A stretch of DNA of 26,378 nt from Streptosporangiaceae bacterium (GTDB lineage: Bacteria > Actinomycetota > Actinomycetes > Streptosporangiales > Streptosporangiaceae). The DNA is taken from NCBI GenBank assembly GCA_025934635.1, contig JAICWX010000098.1:1-26378 (forward strand), read 5' to 3'. Position numbers and translations under genes: made by a program. Below are positions 8,122 through 16,883 of this stretch, piece after piece. A model generated the notes under the pieces. That model worked only from the letters and a program-made list of their open reading frames with translations. It was not told where the DNA came from and did not search any database. How positions within the stretch are numbered: the stretch's first letter is position 1; each line of letters starts with the position of its first letter.

Positions 8122-8301
8122 ATACGGCCCCTTTCCGCGGGTGCCCTTGACCAGGGTGAATGATGAGAAAACTGGCAATTACCGCGTTAATGCGGAGATT
8201 CCCACGGCCGATCCCGCCGGACAATGACACGGCACCCAAAAACGATTGGTGAATTCCTGGTCCCGGCCACAAGCTCTCTGCTGTCTCTCGGTTGCGGGCC
8301 C

Positions 8302-8346
8302 GGGGGCGCGGCTGGCGGGGGCGCGGCTGGCGGGGGCGCGGCTAGC
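8302..8346. repeat. Three tandem copies of a 15-bp GC-rich unit
   Basis: GGGGGCGCGGCTGGC occurs at 8302-8316 and 8317-8331, and with one change (GGCTAGC ending) at 8332-8346. The array abuts the CATCGATG element starting at 8349. It is absent from the left flank of copy 1, so it arose at this site by slippage. No coding role. Confidence 0.85.
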
Positions 8347-8349
8347 GGC

Positions 8350-8401
8350 ATCGATGGAGCATCAATGCTGCTGGGGCGACATCGATGGAGCATCGATGTC
8401 G
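8350..8401. repeat. CATCGATG four-box element, copy 2
   Basis: Octamers lie at 8349-8356, 8360-8367 (one change, CATCAATG), 8380-8387 and 8391-8398. Spacers are GAG and CTGCTGGGGCGA, the same architecture as 301-352. The match is 49 of 52 bases. The position is equivalent too: downstream of one minus-strand operon (metK end) and upstream of the next (dehydrogenase start), in the same orientation relative to transcription. The left outer CGA of copy 1 is missing here, while the right CATCGATGTCG arm is intact. Role unknown. Confidence 0.8.
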
Positions 8402-8496
8402 TTTCTGGGAGCCGGGGCGGGGGGCGAGCGGGGTCCGTGGTGCGGATGCGGCGGCTGAGACCGGTACCGGCCTCGTATCAGGCGCCGGCCGGGGCC

Positions 8497-8540
8497 GTGA
8501 GGCTAGGCGGGCGGGGCTGTGAGGTTAGGCGGGCGGGGCT
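8497..8540. repeat. Two tandem copies of a 22-bp unit downstream of metK
   Basis: The 22-bp unit beginning GTGAGGCTAGGCGGGCGG (8497-8518) is repeated at 8519-8540 with a single C-to-T change. It lies 25-68 bp beyond the SAM synthetase stop codon. It could influence transcript 3' ends, but there is no inverted-repeat plus T-run pattern, so no terminator is claimed. Confidence 0.8.
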
Positions 8541-8564
8541 GTCGGGCGGGGCGGGCGGCAGACG

Positions 8565-9766
<1,202 letters not shown>

Positions 9767-9770
<4 letters not shown>

Positions 9771-10804
9771 CTCGTCGTTTCTCCTAGTTCGGCTCTGACC
9801 TGGGCGGCTCCGGCCACCATGGCCCGGAGCTTGCGTCTGGCCACTTCGGGCGCGAGGTGCCGCAGCCCGCAGTCGGGATTGATCATCAGGCGGTCGGCGG
9901 GCACGTACTCCAGCGCCCGCCTGATCCGGGAGGCGACCAGTTCGGGTGCCTCTACCTCGGGGTTCTTGACGTCGATCACGCCCAGGCCGAGCCACCGGTC
10001 CCAGTCGTACTGCTGGATCAGCCGCAGGTCATCCAGGCCCTTGCGGGCGAACTCCAGGACGATCTGGTCCACCCGGGCGGCCTTCACCGCGGGAAACAGG
10101 AAGTCGTAGTGGCCCTCAAAGGACGGGCGCGCGTACCGGTTGCCGTAGCACACGTGCAGCGCCCAGCTGACCGGCACGCCCTCGGTCACGATGTTGACCG
10201 CCTCGACCGCGAGCTCGACCTGCTCGGGGTACCCGGCCAGGAACGGCTCGTCGATCTGCAGCAGGTCGGCGCCGGCCGCGGCCAGCTCCCGCGCCTCGGC
10301 ATTGAGCCGGCGGGCCAGTGCGCGGACCAGTTCGACCGGCTCGGCGTAGGCCTCGTCGCGGATCCGCCGGGACAGCGAGAACGGGCCGGTGAAGGAGAAC
10401 TTCACCGGCTTGGCGGTGAGCTGGCGGGTGAACCGGAAGTCGGCCGCCAGGCCGAGGCTGGTACTGGTGTCCGCGCCTTCCTTGCCCCCGGCAAGCTCGG
10501 GCAGCGGCCGGGTGACCTCCGCGTCGTAGTAGTCGAAGTAGTCGGCCTTGGCGCGTTGCGGAATGTGCACCCCGGGGATCCGGGCCAGGAAGTAGTCGAC
10601 GTCATTGTCCCGGCGCAGCTCGCCGTCGGACACGATGTCGATGCCGGCCAGCTCCTGGTCCTTGACCGCCGCCTTGATGGCCACCTCGTTGATCTCGGCA
10701 AGGTGCTGCGCGCTGATCCGGCGCTGGTAGAACTCGGTCTTGAGCCGCTCCAGCCATTCCGGCACCGAGTATGAGCCCACTACGGTGGTCGGCAGCAGCA
10801 CCAT
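9767..10804 (-). CDS. Core MetE-type (cobalamin-independent) methionine synthase
   Basis: 345 residues, corresponding to the catalytic C-terminal barrel of MetE without the N-terminal folate-binding half. Zinc/homocysteine ligands are visible as H217-x-C219 (LHVCYGN), E251 (VLEFA) and C312 (NPDCGL). The substrate-binding IDEP (184-187) and [11 protein letters not shown] (275-285) are also conserved. The enzyme should methylate homocysteine to methionine. Core-only MetE proteins may take the methyl from a donor other than polyglutamylated methyl-THF, such as a corrinoid protein. The upstream MTHFR argues for methyl-THF here; this remains open. It starts 5 bp after the methyltransferase gene and overlaps metK by 4 bases, so the three are coupled. 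Confidence 0.88.
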
Positions 10805-10809
10805 CGGCC

Positions 10810-12249
10810 TTAATCCCTCGCCTGCGCGGTCAGCGTGGTGATGTTGGAACCCGGCCGCTGCCGGAACGGCGTGTACTCGACCCCGAACCCGCGGCGGCTC
10901 GCGACCAGTTGGAGCAGCGGGCCGTTCACCCAGTTGACGACGGACCCGTCGTATTTGCCCGGGCCGTAGAACCCGGTCCGGTACTGCTGGCTGCTGGTCA
11001 GGAACAGGTCGTGGCACTGCACCCGGCCGTACGGGTGGAGCAGGGGCAGCGTCCCGGTGAAGCTGCCGAGCGCGCCGTTGCTGACGTGCATCCTGACGTC
11101 GCCGGCTCCCTCGATCAGCGGCCGCAGGATCTCGCCGGTCAGCGCGGGCGTGATCTGGTAGCTGTCCAGGCCCTCCAGCGGAACGTAGCGTTCCCGCAGC
11201 CGCAGCGCCTCCCAGGTGGCCTGCCAGAACGCGACCGCCTGGCCGGTGTCGGCGCAGTTGCCCGGGGAGGACTCGCTGAGCAGCTCGGGTCCGATCCGCA
11301 GCAGCCGGTCGATGAGCTGGACGAGCTCGTCGCGCCGGCAGCTGAGCTGGCCGGCGATCCGGTCGGCATCGTCTTCGGCGAGGTATGCCTGCGTCTCGAC
11401 CTGGTAGGTACGCCCGTGGATGCAGGCCAGCTCATCGGTGGGCAGGTTGTCGTACACGTTGGAGATGTAGACCAGGAAGGCCTTGCCGGCCAGGAAGCCG
11501 AGGGTGACCGACGGCCGGGTAGCTTCCACCACCAGCGCGCTGACCCGTTCGCTGTGGTGGGCTACAGCCTGCCGGGCCCGGTCGAGCACGTGCGGGGAGT
11601 AGTCGCCCATCAGGTAGCGGAGCCGGTGGTAGTACTCTCGCCCGTGCCTGCGGTCGAGCTGGAGGAACTCGTCCAGCCAGGTGCGGGCCTGGCTGCCGTT
11701 CCCGACGCCGAGCTCCAGGATGTACAGTTCCTCGGGCAGCGCGCGGCGCGCGTCGAGCTCGTCCCAGATCCGGAAGAGCTCCAGGATGAGCTCGCGGGCG
11801 GCCTCGGTGTTCCGCGCGTCGCTCTCGCCGCCGGGCAGCGACTGCTCGTACTCCCGGCCGGTGGCCTGCTCCCAGCCCGACAGCGCCTGCCAGTACAGCT
11901 GGTTGAACCGCCAGATGCAGCTGTCCCGGCCGGTGACCCACGGCTCCAGGGCCACGCCGGGCTGATCCCCTGACCCGCTGAGCGCCTGCTTGACGTGCGC
12001 GGCCAGCTGCCCGGGGTCGAGATCACCGCAGCGGCGCAGGTCGAAGGCGATCTCGGTGTCGGTATCCCCGACCGGCCGGCCGGCCACGGGCTCGCGGAAG
12101 TTCTGCTTGTACTGGATCCAGTCGCAGACCACGCGCAGGCTGGCCAGGTCGGCAGGCGAGGCGCAGACCGCCTCCAGGATCGGGCCGACCGCGGCCCGGG
12201 CCGCGGCGGATTCCCGCAGCTTCCTGACCGGCCGCAGGTCAACGTCCAC
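10810..12249 (-). CDS. SAM-dependent methyltransferase, MidA/NDUFAF7-like
   Basis: 479 residues, GTG start at 12249 overlapping the end of the MTHFR gene by 11 bases. The class I methyltransferase core begins near residue 175: LYILELGVGNGSQARTWLDEF (SAM-binding motif I, E179-G185), YLMGDYSPHVLDRA (motif II region, D216) and FLVYISNVYDNLP (259-270). The last aligns with the N-E-x-x-D-A-L-P motif of MidA-type (PF02636-like) enzymes. About 170 N-terminal residues have no recognisable domain and may bind the substrate. Known members of the family methylate protein arginine or small molecules; the acceptor here is unknown. Its position inside a MTHFR-MetE-MetK operon suggests the operon exists to feed it with SAM. 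Confidence 0.75.
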   Translation of the reverse strand: MDVDLRPVRKLRESAAARAAVGPILEAVCASPADLASLRVVCDWIQYKQNFREPVAGRPVGDTDTEIAFDLRRCGDLDPGQLAAHVKQALSGSGDQPGVALEPWVTGRDSCIWRFNQLYWQALSGWEQATGREYEQSLPGGESDARNTEAARELILELFRIWDELDARRALPEELYILELGVGNGSQARTWLDEFLQLDRRHGREYYHRLRYLMGDYSPHVLDRARQAVAHHSERVSALVVEATRPSVTLGFLAGKAFLVYISNVYDNLPTDELACIHGRTYQVETQAYLAEDDADRIAGQLSCRRDELVQLIDRLLRIGPELLSESSPGNCADTGQAVAFWQATWEALRLRERYVPLEGLDSYQITPALTGEILRPLIEGAGDVRMHVSNGALGSFTGTLPLLHPYGRVQCHDLFLTSSQQYRTGFYGPGKYDGSVVNWVNGPLLQLVASRRGFGVEYTPFRQRPGSNITTLTAQARD

Positions 12250-13156
12250 CGGGCACCGTCCGGAGGCCGGATGCGGCGAGGATGCCGGGTACCGCCCGCT
12301 CGTTGCCCGACATGAACAGGTGCACCCCGGCCACGCCCTCGATCGCGCGCAGCTGCTGAATGGTCTCGGCGGCGAGCCGCGCGCCCTCGGCGGCCGTCTG
12401 GTCGGACGGGACCGCGCGAAGCCTGCGGTACACGTCGTCGGACACCATCACGCCGGTCAGCTTGTCCCGGATGAAGTCCAGTCCCGCGCGGGACCTGACC
12501 GCGCCCACGCCGACCAGGATGGAGCACCGCTCATGCAGGCCGAGGTCGCGGACCTGTGCCATCCACTGGCCGAACGCGGCGATGTCGAAGACGAACTGAG
12601 TCTGCACGAACTGCGCCCCGGCGTCGACCTTCTGGGCGAGACGCCCGGCCCCGGACCCGTCCGACGGCGCCGACGGGTTCTCCACCGCGCCGAGAAAAAA
12701 TTCGGGTGGCGGGTCCAGCGTGCGGCCGGTCAGCACGGCGCCCTGGTCCCGCATGTGCCGCAGCGTCCAGAGAAGCTGGACGCTGTCCAGGTCGAAGACC
12801 GGCTTGGCCTCCGGGTGGTCGCCGGACTTCGGGTGGTCCCCGGTCATCAGCAAGATGTTGCGGACGCCGAGCGCGGACGCCCCGAGTGCGTCGGACTGGA
12901 GCGCGATGCGGTTGCGGTCCCGGCAGGTCATCTGCATGACCGGCTCGAGCCCGGCGGCGAGCGTGGCCAGGCTGCCCGCCCAGCTGGCGAGCCGGACGTT
13001 CGCGCCCTGGTTGTCGGTGACGTTGACCGCGTCCACCCAGTCCCGCAGCAGCCCGGCCATCTCGGTTACCGGGCCGGTGCCCGCGCCGCGGGGCGGGCTG
13101 ATCTCGGCGGTGACCGCGAAGGCGCCTGATGCCAGCCGGTCACTCAGGCCGCTCAT
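12239..13156 (-). CDS. metF: Methylenetetrahydrofolate reductase
   Basis: 305 residues from the ATG at 13156, preceded by a G-rich ribosome binding site. It reduces 5,10-methylene-THF to 5-methyl-THF using FAD. Family marks are FAVTAEISPPRG (13-24, with the conserved Glu18), AVNVTDNQGANVRL (43-56), MQMTCRDRNRIALQSD (74-89) and ILLMTGDHPK (101-110). The C-terminal GVHLFMSGNE closes the barrel. It is the first gene of the operon with the methyltransferase, core MetE and MetK, and supplies the methyl group. The AEISPPRG/QMTCRDRN variant is of the kind found in one-carbon clusters as well as in methionine synthesis. Confidence 0.88.
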   Translation of the reverse strand: MSGLSDRLASGAFAVTAEISPPRGAGTGPVTEMAGLLRDWVDAVNVTDNQGANVRLASWAGSLATLAAGLEPVMQMTCRDRNRIALQSDALGASALGVRNILLMTGDHPKSGDHPEAKPVFDLDSVQLLWTLRHMRDQGAVLTGRTLDPPPEFFLGAVENPSAPSDGSGAGRLAQKVDAGAQFVQTQFVFDIAAFGQWMAQVRDLGLHERCSILVGVGAVRSRAGLDFIRDKLTGVMVSDDVYRRLRAVPSDQTAAEGARLAAETIQQLRAIEGVAGVHLFMSGNERAVPGILAASGLRTVPGGR

Positions 13157-13532
13157 GCGCCCCCCACGACCCGCTGACGGTTCCTGCTAGGGCCCATACC
13201 GCCAGTATCGCCCGTAACAGCCAGCCACAACCTCCCGGCCCCGGCGGGAACGGGCCGCCGGGCGGTCAACGGGCCGTCCGGATGAACGCCAATCGTGTCC
13301 GGCACCTATTTACGCGCCGGTTACAAATGCATTCCATCCGGCTCGCGCGGATCGCACCGCATCCCATGGTGTATATGCTCGGTCCTGACCGGCGCGAAAA
13401 CAACGACGGGCACCACAAGCTTTGCCGCATGCCTATTGTGAGCAGCGACAACCCAGGTTAGCGATAAGCCGCCAAAACGAGCTGCTAATAGCCGGGTAGC
13501 ACAAATTTTTATTGCCGGATTTGTGGCCTGAC
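13157..13532. other. Upstream region of the methyl-supply operon
   Basis: 376 bp with no convincing gene, separating the DUF222 remnant (stop at 13533) from the MTHFR start. It is noticeably more AT-rich between about 13310 and 13530 than the flanking genes and must hold the operon promoter. The long distance leaves room for a 5' leader. I checked the minus strand for SAM-I, SAM-II, SAH and cobalamin riboswitch signatures and found none I could support. Confidence 0.5.
13501..13524. repeat. Short AT-rich inverted repeat after the DUF222 remnant
   Basis: ACAAAT (13501-13506) and ATTTGT (13519-13524) are perfect reverse complements around a 12-base loop, 9-32 bp past the stop codon of the DUF222 fragment. 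A weak terminator or a protein site is possible. With 6-bp arms it could be chance. Confidence 0.3.
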
Positions 13533-14132
13533 TCAGATCGCTATCGCGCTGACGGTCGCGGGCTCCGCCACCGGGACCAGCCGGGGCCGGGGCCGGGACA
13601 GGGTGTAGATCCCGCCGAACACCTCGGCCAGGTCCTCCAGGTTCGCCCCGGTCTTGGCGGCCACGATCAGGATCGCGTCGGCCGCCAGGCGGCAGTCCCC
13701 GGGCAGCTTGTCGGTCCAGGTGCAGATGGCCCGGGCCACGGACTCGGACAGCAGGTGCCCCTCGGCCAGTGCCTGGGTGACCTGCGGGTGCGCGGCGGCC
13801 CGGCGGACCCAGGCCGCATGCCCGGTGGCGGCGCCCGTGGTGACGCCGGTCTCGCGGATCAGCCAGGCCCGCGGGCTGGAGCCTGCCGGGCCGGAGGCGG
13901 CCGTGCGGCTCTGGCCGGAGGCGGCCGTGCGGCTCTGGCCGGAGGCGAGCGCGCCGAGGACGGACGCGCGGGCCGCGGTCTCGATCGCGTGCAGCTGCTC
14001 CAGCGCCCGCAGGCACTGCGCCTGGGTCTCAGCCGCCATCGCGGTCGCGTCCGCCGCGGCCAGGTATCCCATCGCGGCCCTCAGCATCCCCAGCGCCTCC
14101 TCGGGACTGCGCGGTGACGCCACGGTGTGCAT
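13533..14132 (-). pseudogene. Truncated DUF222 (13E12 repeat family) protein without HNH nuclease domain
   Basis: 199 residues from the ATG at 14132, with a strong AGGAGGGGG ribosome binding site. ALEQLHAIETAARASVLGAL, SPRAWLIRETGVTTGAATGHAAWVRRA and LLSESVARAICTWTDKLP follow the N-terminal half of DUF222 proteins. These normally run to about 400-500 residues and end in an HNH endonuclease domain. Here the protein stops after DLAEVFGGIYTLSRPRPRLVPVAEPATVSAIAI, and no HNH motif follows in any minus frame. A 24-bp tandem duplication (13893-13940) inserts SGQSRTAA twice. The family is multicopy in actinobacteria and often decays, so this is probably a remnant, though a short expressed protein cannot be excluded. 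Confidence 0.7.
13893..13940. repeat. 24-bp tandem duplication inside the DUF222 remnant
   Basis: Two exact 24-bp units (13893-13916 and 13917-13940), followed by the first 7 bases of a third, encode the octapeptide repeat SGQSRTAA on the minus strand. The length is a multiple of three, so the frame is kept. It looks like recent slippage. Confidence 0.9.
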
Positions 14133-14276
14133 GGTGATATGCCCCCTCCTCGCGGAATGCCCGTCGGGCTGCTCGACGCTGTCTTCTTCCTACTGCCCTC
14201 AACAGCTAGTTCGATTCTAGCGGCCGGCTAGGACATTTTCCGGAGCAGCCAAGCACGGGGTGACGGATTATGGCGG

Positions 14277-14873
14277 GTGAGCACAATGGGCGGTATGCGC
14301 CGCTCATCGTTGTTCCTGGCGCCAGCGGTAACCGCGGTGGCCTGCTTGATCCTTTCGGCCTGTACCGGCGGCGCGCCGCCGCGCGCCGTCCAGATCCCGG
14401 CCGCGGCCTCAGCGGCTGGGCCGGCCGGGAGCGCGGGTCATCCGGCGGTGTTCTCCTTCGTCCAGGAGTCCTTCCCCGGTGGCGGGGACACCGTGCCGCA
14501 GCGACCCCAGGCCGGCGACCTGGCCATCGGATCGCTGATCATCCCCGGCGGCCGGCGGCTGGCCACGGCGGATCCGGCCGGATACGGGGAACACGGCAGC
14601 TACAAGATCGCCTTCGTCGTGCCCATGGGCGCGACGGTGACGGTCACGATCGACCCGCCGGCTCGCGGGCACGTGGTGATCTCCAATCCCTACGCGCCCC
14701 AAGGCGTGGCGGCCGTCACCTACCAGCCCTGTGCGCACGTAGCTGGGTTCTACGCTCAGGACTTCGCCTTCAGCGGCGGCCAGACCCGGGGCTGCGTGCC
14801 GCTCGACGTAAGAACCGGCGACCAGCGACAGGTACGGCACGTCACGTTGTCGCTGTTCGCCGGGTCCTGTTGA
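14277..14873 (+). CDS. Small secreted lipoprotein of unknown function
   Basis: 198 residues from the GTG at 14277, or 192 from the ATG at 14295, which has GGGCGG just upstream. Both give a lipoprotein signal (MRRSSLFLAPAVTAVACLILSAC) with the Cys of LSAC as the lipidation site. The mature part has a short Ala/Gly/Pro linker and then a beta-rich domain (YKIAFVVPMGATVTVTIDPPARGHVVISNPYAPQG) and ends in Cys. Three mature Cys residues (YQPCAHV, RGCVPL and the C-terminal Cys) besides the lipidated one could form disulfides. I do not recognise the family. It is divergent from the DUF222 remnant and its stop is 6 bp from the convergent MBL gene's stop. Confidence 0.75.
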   Translation: MSTMGGMRRSSLFLAPAVTAVACLILSACTGGAPPRAVQIPAAASAAGPAGSAGHPAVFSFVQESFPGGGDTVPQRPQAGDLAIGSLIIPGGRRLATADPAGYGEHGSYKIAFVVPMGATVTVTIDPPARGHVVISNPYAPQGVAAVTYQPCAHVAGFYAQDFAFSGGQTRGCVPLDVRTGDQRQVRHVTLSLFAGSC

Positions 14874-14879
14874 CGCTAG

Positions 14880-15743
14880 TCAGAGGTCGATGACCTGCCC
14901 TTCGGCGGCGACGGTGACATCGGGATCGGCATCGAAGCGGGCCGCGAGCAGGTCGAGCTCGTCATCGGTCCGGTCCGGCTTGTGGTGGGCCAGCAGGACC
15001 CGGCCGGTGCCGGCCCGCCGGGCCAGGCTCACCGCGTAGTCCGCCGCCGGATGGCCGAACGACGCCTGCGCCGCGACCTCGTCCGGGCGCAGGAACGCGT
15101 CGTGGATCAGCAGGTCCGCGCCGGCCGCCAGGGCCAGCGCGTCGGGATGGTACTCACCCCAGCCCTCCGGGCCCGGGCCCAGCGCCGTCGGGCAGTGATC
15201 GGGGATGTAGGCCACCGCCGAGTGCCCGTCGCTGACCCGGTACCCGAAGGTCCGGCCGCCCTTGTGCGGGACCTCGCGCGCCTCCACGGTGAAGCCCTCG
15301 GCTTTGAAGGTGCCCGGGGCCACCGCGCCGAACGTCCACTCCCCGCGCAGGCCGCGCGGGGTTATCGGGAAATGCGGCGGGGACATTCCCTCCGCCAGTA
15401 CCTCCTCCGCACCTGCACTCCCCTCTCGCTGAGACCCTGGCTGCGGCGGCTGTTCCGGCAGCAGCAGGCTGACACGGGCGTCTTCGCGGTCTGCGCCCGC
15501 GAAGAACGGCAGCCCGTGCACGTGGTCCCAGTGCAGGTGCGTGAGGATGATCGTGCCGGCGAACGGCTCGCCGCGCAGCAGCCCGGTGACCCGGCGCAGG
15601 CCGGTGCCGGCGTCCAGGACGAGGCGCGGCGCCGCCGCGTCGTCCGGGGCGATGGCCACGCACGAGGTGTGGCCGCCGTAGCGTACGAACTCGGCGCCCG
15701 GAGCGGGGGTCGAGCCACGTACGCCGCACAGGTAGATGCGCAC
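14880..15743 (-). CDS. MBL-fold metallohydrolase, candidate cyclic-nucleotide phosphodiesterase
   Basis: 287 residues from the GTG at 15743, with GAGG upstream and only 2 bp after the stop of the cNMP-binding gene. The metallo-beta-lactamase metal site is complete: H69-x-H71-x-D73-H74 (THLHWDH), H160 (EVPHKGG), D215 (LLIHDAF) and H253/H254 (LAHHKP). The opening RIYLCGVRGSTPAPGAEFVRYGGHTSC is typical of a group of MBL phosphodiesterases related to RNase Z and PDE class II-like enzymes. Because it is coupled to a cNMP-binding protein and faces a cyclase, hydrolysis of cAMP/cGMP is a reasonable hypothesis. The family is broad and the substrate is not proven. No signal peptide, so cytoplasmic. 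Confidence 0.82.
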   Translation of the reverse strand: MRIYLCGVRGSTPAPGAEFVRYGGHTSCVAIAPDDAAAPRLVLDAGTGLRRVTGLLRGEPFAGTIILTHLHWDHVHGLPFFAGADREDARVSLLLPEQPPQPGSQREGSAGAEEVLAEGMSPPHFPITPRGLRGEWTFGAVAPGTFKAEGFTVEAREVPHKGGRTFGYRVSDGHSAVAYIPDHCPTALGPGPEGWGEYHPDALALAAGADLLIHDAFLRPDEVAAQASFGHPAADYAVSLARRAGTGRVLLAHHKPDRTDDELDLLAARFDADPDVTVAAEGQVIDL

Positions 15744-15745
15744 GC

Positions 15746-16765
15746 TCAGCCTCGCACGCCCTCTTCGCGCCGGTGGCCGGTGGCCAGCTCGGCGAGGTCG
15801 GACAGGTCGAGTTGCACGGCGGGAACGGCCGCCACCCGGCACTTGGTCACGGCCACGAGGGTGGACGTCCGGGTGCCGCCCTCCAGCGCGGCCCGCTCGC
15901 CGAGCATCGCCCCGGGTCCGTACTCGGCCAGCCGTTCGCCGTCGTGGTCGACCCGGATGACCCCGTCGAGGACCAGGAAGACGTCGTGGCCGAAGTCGCC
16001 CTGGCGGACCAGTTCGGTGCCAGGCTCGAGATTGCTGATCCGCGGCTTGGCGGCGCCGTGCATGAGCTGTACGGACAGGCTCTGCTCGAACGCGGTCTCG
16101 ACCGCTGTGACCAGGGCCGGGGAATCCTCGTCACCCCAGGGGGTATGGCGGCCGAACGACACCCGGGCCCAGTTGGCGTAGTCGGTCAGGCCGGACTTGT
16201 GGCCCAGCCGGCCGTCAGCGTCATAGATCCAGTGCCGGGGGAAGCGGCTGGCCCCGGTGACCTCGTACTCGGCCCGGCCGTCGGCGTGCAGGGTGAGCGA
16301 CAGCGTGGTCCACACCAGCGGTGCCTGCCACTGGATGAACGGCCGCCGCCGCACCGGCCGCGGGGCGGGGATGGCGGTCCGGCCACCGGTCGTCTGGACG
16401 AAGCGCATCCAGGTTTCGCCCCGCTCCGGGGGACGCTGGAGGTCGGGCAGTGACACGGCCTGGAAGGTGTGACGCAGGCCCGCCAGCTTCAAGGTGGTGG
16501 CGCCCATCAGGCCCCCGCCGCTGTAGCCGCCATCGGTGATGCGGCCGGCGTCGTCGACGTCGATCCAGGCCCGCAGCAGGTTCCCGAACCGGAACCGGTC
16601 CGCCGCCCGAAGTTCCTCCAGGTCGGCGATTTCCCCGGGCGGCGGGTCGTCGTAGTGGGTGAAGCCGGAGTCGAAAGCGGCCCGGCTCACGCCGGTGACC
16701 GCCTCGGACGGGATCCAGGACAGTGAGGTGACAGTGCTTTCGTATCGCATGACACCGATGCTCAT
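15746..16765 (-). CDS. Cyclic nucleotide-binding domain protein with a novel N-terminal domain
   Basis: 339 residues from the ATG at 16765; an internal ATG at 16750 (MRYESTVTSLSW) is an equally good start. The C-terminal part (about 245-320) is a Crp-type cNMP-binding domain: LEPGTELVRQGDFGHDVFLVLDGVIRV, then the phosphate-binding cassette GERAALEGGTRTST with the required Glu290 and Arg299. No DNA-binding HTH follows, so this is not a Crp transcription factor. Residues 1-230 match no domain I know; they contain Trp-rich strands (FIQWQAPLVWTTLSLTLHADGRAEYEVTG) that look like an effector or ligand-binding fold. It probably senses the nucleotide made by the divergent cyclase. Confidence 0.82.
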   Translation of the reverse strand: MSIGVMRYESTVTSLSWIPSEAVTGVSRAAFDSGFTHYDDPPPGEIADLEELRAADRFRFGNLLRAWIDVDDAGRITDGGYSGGGLMGATTLKLAGLRHTFQAVSLPDLQRPPERGETWMRFVQTTGGRTAIPAPRPVRRRPFIQWQAPLVWTTLSLTLHADGRAEYEVTGASRFPRHWIYDADGRLGHKSGLTDYANWARVSFGRHTPWGDEDSPALVTAVETAFEQSLSVQLMHGAAKPRISNLEPGTELVRQGDFGHDVFLVLDGVIRVDHDGERLAEYGPGAMLGERAALEGGTRTSTLVAVTKCRVAAVPAVQLDLSDLAELATGHRREEGVRG

Positions 16766-16883
16766 ACTCTGCGGGCCCGCGGGGCAGGGTGCTGGCCGCT
16801 TGTTCGGTGGCGTGCTACCACCACCTGCTTAACGCATGCCTGCCTACTAGTAGGAAAACGGCTGACCGGCGGAAACTGAGCAG
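16766..16883. promoter_or_regulatory. Divergent promoter region between cNMP-binding gene and cyclase gene
   Basis: These 118 bp must hold promoters for both the minus-strand cNMP-binding/MBL pair and the plus-strand cyclase operon, so the two halves of the cNMP module are likely co-regulated. It contains GGTGG/CCACC (16806-16822) and the palindrome at 16843-16854. Promoter boxes could not be fixed. Confidence 0.6.
16843..16854. promoter_or_regulatory. 12-bp perfect palindrome CCTACTAGTAGG, probable operator
   Basis: A perfect dyad, AT-rich for this genome, 30-41 bp upstream of the cyclase GTG at 16884. With the following AAA it shares TAGTAGGAAA with the palindrome at 148-164. The position fits an operator that overlaps or follows the cyclase promoter. 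Confidence 0.5.

Larger units (their letters stand above)
8122..8564. other. Intergenic region between two minus-strand operons, rich in repeats
   Basis: 443 bp without a gene. Going left to right it contains the leader and presumed promoter of the dehydrogenase-led operon (8122-8300), three tandem copies of a 15-bp GC-rich unit (8302-8346), the second CATCGATG element (8350-8401), its diverged tail (8443-8459), and two tandem copies of a 22-bp unit just downstream of the SAM synthetase gene (8497-8540). I could not identify -10/-35 boxes with confidence. Confidence 0.6.

Noticed and set aside
8122..8178. TTG start at 8178 for the dehydrogenase
   Set aside because: No ribosome binding site, and the extra residues precede the family's normal first strand. 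The GTG at 8121 has AAAGGGG at the right distance.
7055..8272. Long upstream extension of the substrate-binding protein frame
   Set aside because: It is Arg/Pro-rich, out of frame with the clearly conserved dehydrogenase in the same DNA, and the lipoprotein signal and ribosome binding site fix the start at 7054.
9771..9995. N-terminal extension of SAM synthetase and similar extension of the MetE-like protein (to 11017)
   Set aside because: The extensions overlap upstream conserved genes in another frame, and the ATGs at 9770 and 10804 match family starts with ribosome binding sites.
13157..13532. SAM, SAH or cobalamin riboswitch upstream of the methyl-supply operon
   Set aside because: The position would suit one, but no conserved core sequence or convincing helix set was found on the minus strand. 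A covariance-model search would settle it.
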